Below, in pieces: positions 1 through 5,078 of a stretch of DNA of 5,078 nt. The position numbers were made by a program, and so were the translations under genes. This DNA comes from Alphaproteobacteria bacterium (GTDB lineage: Bacteria > Pseudomonadota > Alphaproteobacteria > Rhodobacterales > Rhodobacteraceae), in the NCBI GenBank assembly GCA_030425945.1, contig JAUHZL010000238.1, positions 1 through 5,078 on the forward strand, written 5' to 3'. Within the stretch, counting starts at the first letter, position 1; each line of letters starts with the position of its first letter. The notes beneath the pieces were generated by a model. That model was given only the letters and a program-made list of their open reading frames with translations. It had not been told where the DNA came from and searched no databases.

Positions 1-745
1 GGGGCCGACGCTCGACGAGGTCACCGACCTGCTCGGGATCGGGCCGCTGCTGGACCGGCGCCCTGCCCGGCTGTCGGGCGGCGAGAAGCAGCGGGTCGCC
101 ATCGGGCGCGCCCTGCTGGCAGCACCCCGGCTGGTGCTGGCCGACGAGCCCCTCGCGGCCCTCGATGCCGCGCGCAAGGCCGAGATCCTGCCCTATCTCG
201 AACGGCTGCGGGACGAGATGCGGCTGCCGATCCTCTATGTCAGCCACGCGCCCGCCGAGGTCGCGCGGCTCGCGACCACCGTTGTCGTGCTGGAGGCGGG
301 CCGCGTCCTGCGCACCGGCCCGGCCGCCGAGGTCCTCAGCGATCCCGGCGTCACCCCGCTGGGTCCGCGCGCGGCAGGCGCGGTGCTGTCGGCGCGGGTC
401 AGCGGCCACACGGAAGACGGGCTGACCGAGCTCGATGCGGGCGGGCAGACGCTGCTACTGCCCCGCCTGCCCCGCGCCCCGGGCGAAACGGTGCGCCTGC
501 ATGTCCGGGCGCAGGACGTGATGCTGGCGGTCGAGGAGCCGCGCGGCATCTCGGCCCTGAACGTGCTGCCCGGCACCGTGGCGGAGGTGCGGATGGGCGA
601 CGGTCCCGGCGCGCTGGTGCAGGTGACCACGGGCGAGACGCGGCTGCTGGCCCGCGTCACGCAGCGCTCGGTCACGGCGCTGGCGCTGGCGCCGGGCCGC
701 CCGGTCTTCGCGGTGCTGAAGGCGGTGTCGGTCGAGAAGGACTGA
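1..745 (+). CDS. modC: Molybdate ABC transporter ATP-binding protein ModC (5'-truncated by window edge)
   Basis: This is the cytoplasmic ATPase that powers molybdate import through ModB with the periplasmic binder ModA. The open frame enters from the left edge (first complete codon at base 2) and gives 247 residues before TGA at 743-745. Visible motifs in order are the ABC signature LSGGEKQRVAIGRALL from base 71, Walker B with D-loop LVLADEPLAALD from about base 128, and the switch histidine in YVSHAP at 245-247. ModC proteins are usually about 360 residues, so roughly 110 N-terminal residues, including Walker A and the Q-loop, lie outside. After the ATPase core comes a C-terminal TOBE/Mop-like domain, roughly bases 545-733, with SALNVLPGTV and GRPVFAVLKAVSV. 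The phrase LAALDAARKAEILPYLERL and this tail are typical of ModC and argue against a generic sugar or sulfate ATPase. modA and modB are probably upstream. The GTG at 134 is internal and not a start. The gene converges on cueR with 9 bases between stops. Confidence 0.92.
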   Translation, partial: GPTLDEVTDLLGIGPLLDRRPARLSGGEKQRVAIGRALLAAPRLVLADEPLAALDAARKAEILPYLERLRDEMRLPILYVSHAPAEVARLATTVVVLEAGRVLRTGPAAEVLSDPGVTPLGPRAAGAVLSARVSGHTEDGLTELDAGGQTLLLPRLPRAPGETVRLHVRAQDVMLAVEEPRGISALNVLPGTVAEVRMGDGPGALVQVTTGETRLLARVTQRSVTALALAPGRPVFAVLKAVSVEKD

Positions 746-754
746 CGCGGGCCC

Positions 755-1143
755 TCAGTGCGTGTCGGCGGCGAGGTCTTCCAGGATCGGGCAGTCGGGC
801 CGGTGGTCCCCGGCGCAGGCCCGCACGAGCGTGCCCAGCGTCGCGCGCATCGCCTGCAGGTCCGCGATCTTCGCGTCGATCCGCTTCAGGTGCTCCTCGG
901 CCATCGCCTTGACCTGCCCGCTCTCGCGGTGGTCGTCGTCGTAGAGCGCGAGCAGCACGCGGCAGTCCTCGATCCCGAAGCCCAGCGCGCGGGCGCGTCC
1001 GAGGAACTTCAGCTTGTGCACGTCGCTCTCGCGGAAGTTGCGATAGCTGTTGTCCGAGCGCAGCGGCCGCACGAGGCCGATTTCCTCGTAGTAGCGGATG
1101 GTCTTGGCGGGCAGGCCCGTCGCGGCGGCGGCGTCTCCGATGT

Positions 1144-1147
<4 letters not shown>
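755..1147 (-). CDS. cueR: CueR-type Cu(I)-responsive MerR-family transcriptional regulator
   Basis: A 130-residue regulator that binds copper-efflux promoters and, on binding Cu(I), distorts the DNA so that RNA polymerase can use an overlong spacer. Residues 1-40 form the MerR winged helix-turn-helix (MNIGDAAAATGLPAKTIRYYEEIGLVRP). A long dimerisation helix spans about 79-110, and the C-terminal metal loop is CAGDHRPDC with C111 and C119. That Cys-x7-Cys spacing equals C112/C120 of E. coli CueR, shifted by a one-residue deletion. S76 in HRESGQVK sits where E. coli CueR has S77, the residue separating monovalent-ion sensors (CueR) from divalent sensors such as ZntR and MerR, which carry Cys. 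C62 is an extra cysteine outside the metal loop. The start is set by AGGAGA at 1155-1160, 7 bases upstream and inside the end of copA. The ATG overlaps the copA stop as ATGA (1144-1147), so translation is probably coupled. A silver or gold response is possible, as for other members. Confidence 0.9.
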
Positions 1148-3645
<2,498 letters not shown>

Positions 3646-3652
3646 CGGGGGG

Positions 3653-3659
3653 CCTCCTT
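3653..3659 (-). promoter_or_regulatory. Ribosome-binding site of copA
   Basis: The minus strand reads AAGGAGG, a near-perfect anti-16S match, ending 7 bases before the ATG at 3645-3643. It fixes the CopA start and predicts strong initiation once the promoter is on. Confidence 0.85.
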
Positions 3660-3674
3660 CGGACGGACGCCCCT

Positions 3675-3705
3675 CACATAAGGCTTCCAGTCACGGGAGG
3701 GTCAA
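3675..3705 (-). promoter_or_regulatory. MerR/CueR-type copA promoter with 19-base spacer and CueR-like operator
   Basis: On the minus strand a -35 element TTGACC (3705-3700) is separated by 19 bases (3699-3681) from a -10-like TATGTG (3680-3675). A 19-base spacer, longer than the usual 17, is the hallmark of promoters activated by MerR-family regulators. The spacer region contains the interrupted dyad ACCCTCC-CGTGACT-GGAAGCC (3702-3682), which fits the CueR operator pattern ACCTTCC-N7-GGAAGGT at 6 of 7 left-arm and 5 of 7 right-arm positions. Transcription would start near 3668, giving a leader of about 23 bases with the AAGGAGG site inside it. Operator and CueR sensor lie in the same operon, so the assignment is mutually supporting. 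The start point and binding are inferred. Confidence 0.82.
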
Positions 3706-3736
3706 GGGGCGCGCCGCTCCAAACTGTCGCGCCCCT
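3705..3736 (-). terminator. GC-rich hairpin, possible terminator of the dioxygenase operon
   Basis: A perfect 9-bp inverted repeat, AGGGGCGCG (3705-3713) with CGCGCCCCT (3728-3736), encloses a 14-base loop. It lies 23 bases past the dioxygenase stop, where an operon terminator is expected. No clear U-run follows on the minus strand, where the sequence runs straight into TTGACC, so it is not a canonical intrinsic terminator. It may act weakly, protect the 3' end, or serve another role. Its last base is also the first base of the copA -35 element. Confidence 0.5.
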
Positions 3737-3759
3737 CTGCCCTGCCCCGCGGGACCGGG

Positions 3760-4638
3760 TCAGGCCCGCGCCAGCACGAAATCGAAGCTGACGTCCCAGT
3801 AGGGTCCGGCAAAGCCCATCGCGGCGGCCTTGGCCGGATCGCTTTCCTTGCGGAAGTCCGCGAGCAGGCTCTCCTTCACGCCGAAGACCGCGTCCGAGTT
3901 GATGTAGGGATCGTCGGGATCGAAGATATGCGTGGTCAGCGTGTCGTAGCCCTCGGCGCTGACGATGTAGTGCAGGTGCGCCGGGCGGAACGGATGCCGC
4001 CCGAGCCGGCCCAGAAGCTGGCCAACCGGCCCGTCATCGGGGATCGGGTAGAACTTGGGCTTCACAGCCTTGAACCAGTAGCTGCCGTCGGCCCCGGTGG
4101 TAAAGACGCCGCGCAGGTTGAAGTCGGGCTGCAGCCCCTTCTGCTGCACGTCGTAGAAGCCCTCGTCGTTGGCCTGCCAGACGTCGATCCGCGCCCCGGC
4201 GACCGGATTGCCCTCGGTGTCGAGGATGCGGCCCCGGACGACCATGTCCTCGCCCTTCTGGTCGAGGCAGATGTTGGTGCCCATCTCGTATTCCGGCGCG
4301 TCGGCCACGTGGAACGGCCCCAGCACGGTGTTCTCAGACGCCCCGGTTGGGCGGCGGGCGCTGATCGCGTCGACCAGCATCGAGACGCCGAGAACGTCCG
4401 ACAGCAGGATGAACTCCTGCCGCCAGTCGTTGCACATGTGCCCGGTCTTCGTCAGGAACTGGATCGCTTCGAACCACTCGTCCTGCGTCGGCTCGATCTC
4501 CTTGACCGCCTCGTGCAGCTTGCGGGTGATGACCTCCATCACCTCGGCGAGCCGCGCGTCCCTGGCATTGGCATTGCGGCCGGTCACCACCTCGACCGAG
4601 TCGGCTTCGGTGAAAAACCCCTTTTCGTGCGCGTCCAT
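3760..4638 (-). CDS. Intradiol ring-cleavage dioxygenase, probable hydroxyquinol 1,2-dioxygenase
   Basis: A 292-residue cytoplasmic non-haem Fe(III) enzyme that inserts O2 between two vicinal ring hydroxyls. If the substrate is hydroxyquinol (1,2,4-trihydroxybenzene), the product is maleylacetate. An N-terminal helical dimerisation domain (about 1-105) precedes the catalytic beta-sandwich. The expected iron ligands are Y162 (in GFYDVQQ), Y197 (in KFYPIP), H221 and H223 (in RPAHLHYIVSA). Their spacing matches the intradiol family and is close to hydroxyquinol dioxygenases of about 290 residues; catechol 1,2-dioxygenases are usually nearer 310. EFILLSDVLGVSMLVD (75-90), TVLGPFH (104-110) and the FGVKESLLADF tail also favour hydroxyquinol. 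The ATG at 4638 is chosen because ACGGAGG sits just upstream (GGAGG at 4644-4648); the frame stays open to about 4890, but that part overlaps the upstream hydroxylase and looks non-protein-like. It lies 11 bases after the hydroxylase stop in one operon. Catechol or chlorocatechol cleavage remains possible. Confidence 0.87.
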   Translation of the reverse strand: MDAHEKGFFTEADSVEVVTGRNANARDARLAEVMEVITRKLHEAVKEIEPTQDEWFEAIQFLTKTGHMCNDWRQEFILLSDVLGVSMLVDAISARRPTGASENTVLGPFHVADAPEYEMGTNICLDQKGEDMVVRGRILDTEGNPVAGARIDVWQANDEGFYDVQQKGLQPDFNLRGVFTTGADGSYWFKAVKPKFYPIPDDGPVGQLLGRLGRHPFRPAHLHYIVSAEGYDTLTTHIFDPDDPYINSDAVFGVKESLLADFRKESDPAKAAAMGFAGPYWDVSFDFVLARA

Positions 4639-4643
4639 GTCGG

Positions 4644-4648
4644 CCTCC
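4644..4648 (-). promoter_or_regulatory. Ribosome-binding site that decides the dioxygenase start
   Basis: The minus strand reads GGAGG (within ACGGAGG), 5 bases before the ATG at 4638-4636. It overlaps the end of the upstream hydroxylase, whose stop is at 4652-4650. It supports a 292-residue protein over the longer in-frame extension and suggests translational coupling to the hydroxylase. Confidence 0.8.
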
Positions 4649-4649
4649 G

Positions 4650-5078
4650 TCAGCGGGCAAGGATTTTCGTGAGCACCCGGCGCAGTTCGGCGGCGGGCTG
4701 GTCGGACATCGCCTCGGCGCGCCAGGCGACATGCTGGTCGGGCCGGACGAGGATGCAACCCGAGTCGCGGATGTCGCGCGCCCGCGCCCAGTCGCCGGAA
4801 TGATCGACGATCTTGCGGCGCGGCCCGATGACATGCACCCGGATGTCGAGGCCGGTCTCGGCCCCGACCTCGGCAGCAGCGGCCTCCCACGCCTCGCCGC
4901 CGATCCCGGTGAAGAGCGTGAACCGCCCCTTGCCGCAGAGATCGAGCGTCGAGTGCTTGTCGCCCGTCACCCCGTCGAAGAGCCAGACATGCGGGATGCG
5001 CGCCCCGGGCCAGGTCGTCGGCTGGTAGTGCAGCTCGGCATCGAGGTCGAAGGCCGGTTCGATCTGCCCGTCGGTGAC
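4650..5078 (-). CDS. FAD-dependent aromatic hydroxylase (TfdB/phenol 2-monooxygenase family), C-terminal part
   Basis: Only the last 142 residues are present; the open frame continues past the right edge with no start inside, so the GTG at 4970 is not taken as one. Such NAD(P)H-dependent flavoproteins add an ortho hydroxyl to phenols and are about 550-620 residues long. The N-terminal FAD-binding GxGxxG and the DG and GD motifs therefore lie outside. What is visible is the thioredoxin-like C-terminal domain: HYQPTTWPGARIPHVWL (residues 17-33 of the fragment), then HSTLDLCGKGRFTLFTG, and the family-typical GCILVRPDQHVAWRAE near 107-122. This pattern matches 2,4-dichlorophenol 6-monooxygenase-like and resorcinol hydroxylase-like proteins better than salicylate or p-hydroxybenzoate hydroxylases. 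The partner dioxygenase, 11 bases downstream, suggests the product is hydroxyquinol, so resorcinol or a related phenol is a reasonable substrate guess. The true substrate cannot be read from this fragment. Confidence 0.85.
   Translation of the reverse strand, partial: VTDGQIEPAFDLDAELHYQPTTWPGARIPHVWLFDGVTGDKHSTLDLCGKGRFTLFTGIGGEAWEAAAAEVGAETGLDIRVHVIGPRRKIVDHSGDWARARDIRDSGCILVRPDQHVAWRAEAMSDQPAAELRRVLTKILAR

Noticed and set aside
742..758. Short inverted repeat CTGA...TCAG around GGGCCC between modC and cueR as a bidirectional terminator.
   Set aside because: The arms are only 4 bases, partly formed by the two stop codons, and there is no T-run on either side.
3928..4803. A 291-residue plus-strand open frame opposite the dioxygenase.
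   Set aside because: It is a shadow of the dioxygenase and hydroxylase reading frames; it has no domain-like sequence, and the opposite strand carries the intradiol iron ligands.
4639..4890. N-terminal extension of the dioxygenase to a 376-residue protein.
   Set aside because: The extension is Arg/Gly/Pro-rich, overlaps the hydroxylase coding frame and has no family match, whereas ATG at 4638 has a good ribosome site and gives the normal family length.

Overview
The window reads as chromosomal DNA from a high-GC alphaproteobacterium, most likely of the Rhodobacteraceae type (Paracoccus/Roseobacter relatives). This is judged from the strong G/C third-position bias, the ATGA-style gene overlaps and the style of the proteins; no marker gene fixes the taxon. 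Almost the whole window is coding. The only non-coding stretch over 20 bases is a 114-base gap at 3646-3759. There is no sign of an IS element, a tRNA, a CRISPR array or a prophage.

Layout. (1) Bases 1-745, plus strand: the 3' two-thirds of modC, the ATPase of a molybdate ABC importer; its start and Walker A lie left of the window. (2) Bases 755-3645, minus strand: a two-gene copper-resistance operon, copA (Cu(I)-exporting P1B-ATPase) followed by a CueR-type MerR regulator. The two genes share an ATGA overlap. modC and cueR converge with only 9 bases between their stops. (3) Bases 3646-3759: the gap holding the copA ribosome-binding site, a MerR-type promoter with a 19-base spacer and a CueR-like dyad, and a 9-bp perfect hairpin touching the -35 element. 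(4) Bases 3760-4638, minus strand: an intradiol ring-cleavage dioxygenase, best read as hydroxyquinol 1,2-dioxygenase. (5) Bases 4650-5078, minus strand: the C-terminal 142 residues of a TfdB/PHBH-type FAD-dependent aromatic hydroxylase, which continues beyond the right edge.

How the genes work together. CueR senses cytoplasmic Cu(I) and should activate the promoter upstream of copA. CopA pumps Cu(I) out of the cytoplasm, and because cueR is the last gene of the same transcript the loop should be autoregulatory. The hydroxylase and dioxygenase, 11 bases apart on one strand, form a catabolic pair: the first probably hydroxylates a phenol or resorcinol to hydroxyquinol, and the second opens that ring to maleylacetate on the way to 3-oxoadipate. 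The molybdate, copper and aromatic modules look like separate neighbours and not one system. I found no convincing undescribed system; the most interesting part is the compact regulatory gap between the aromatic and copper operons.
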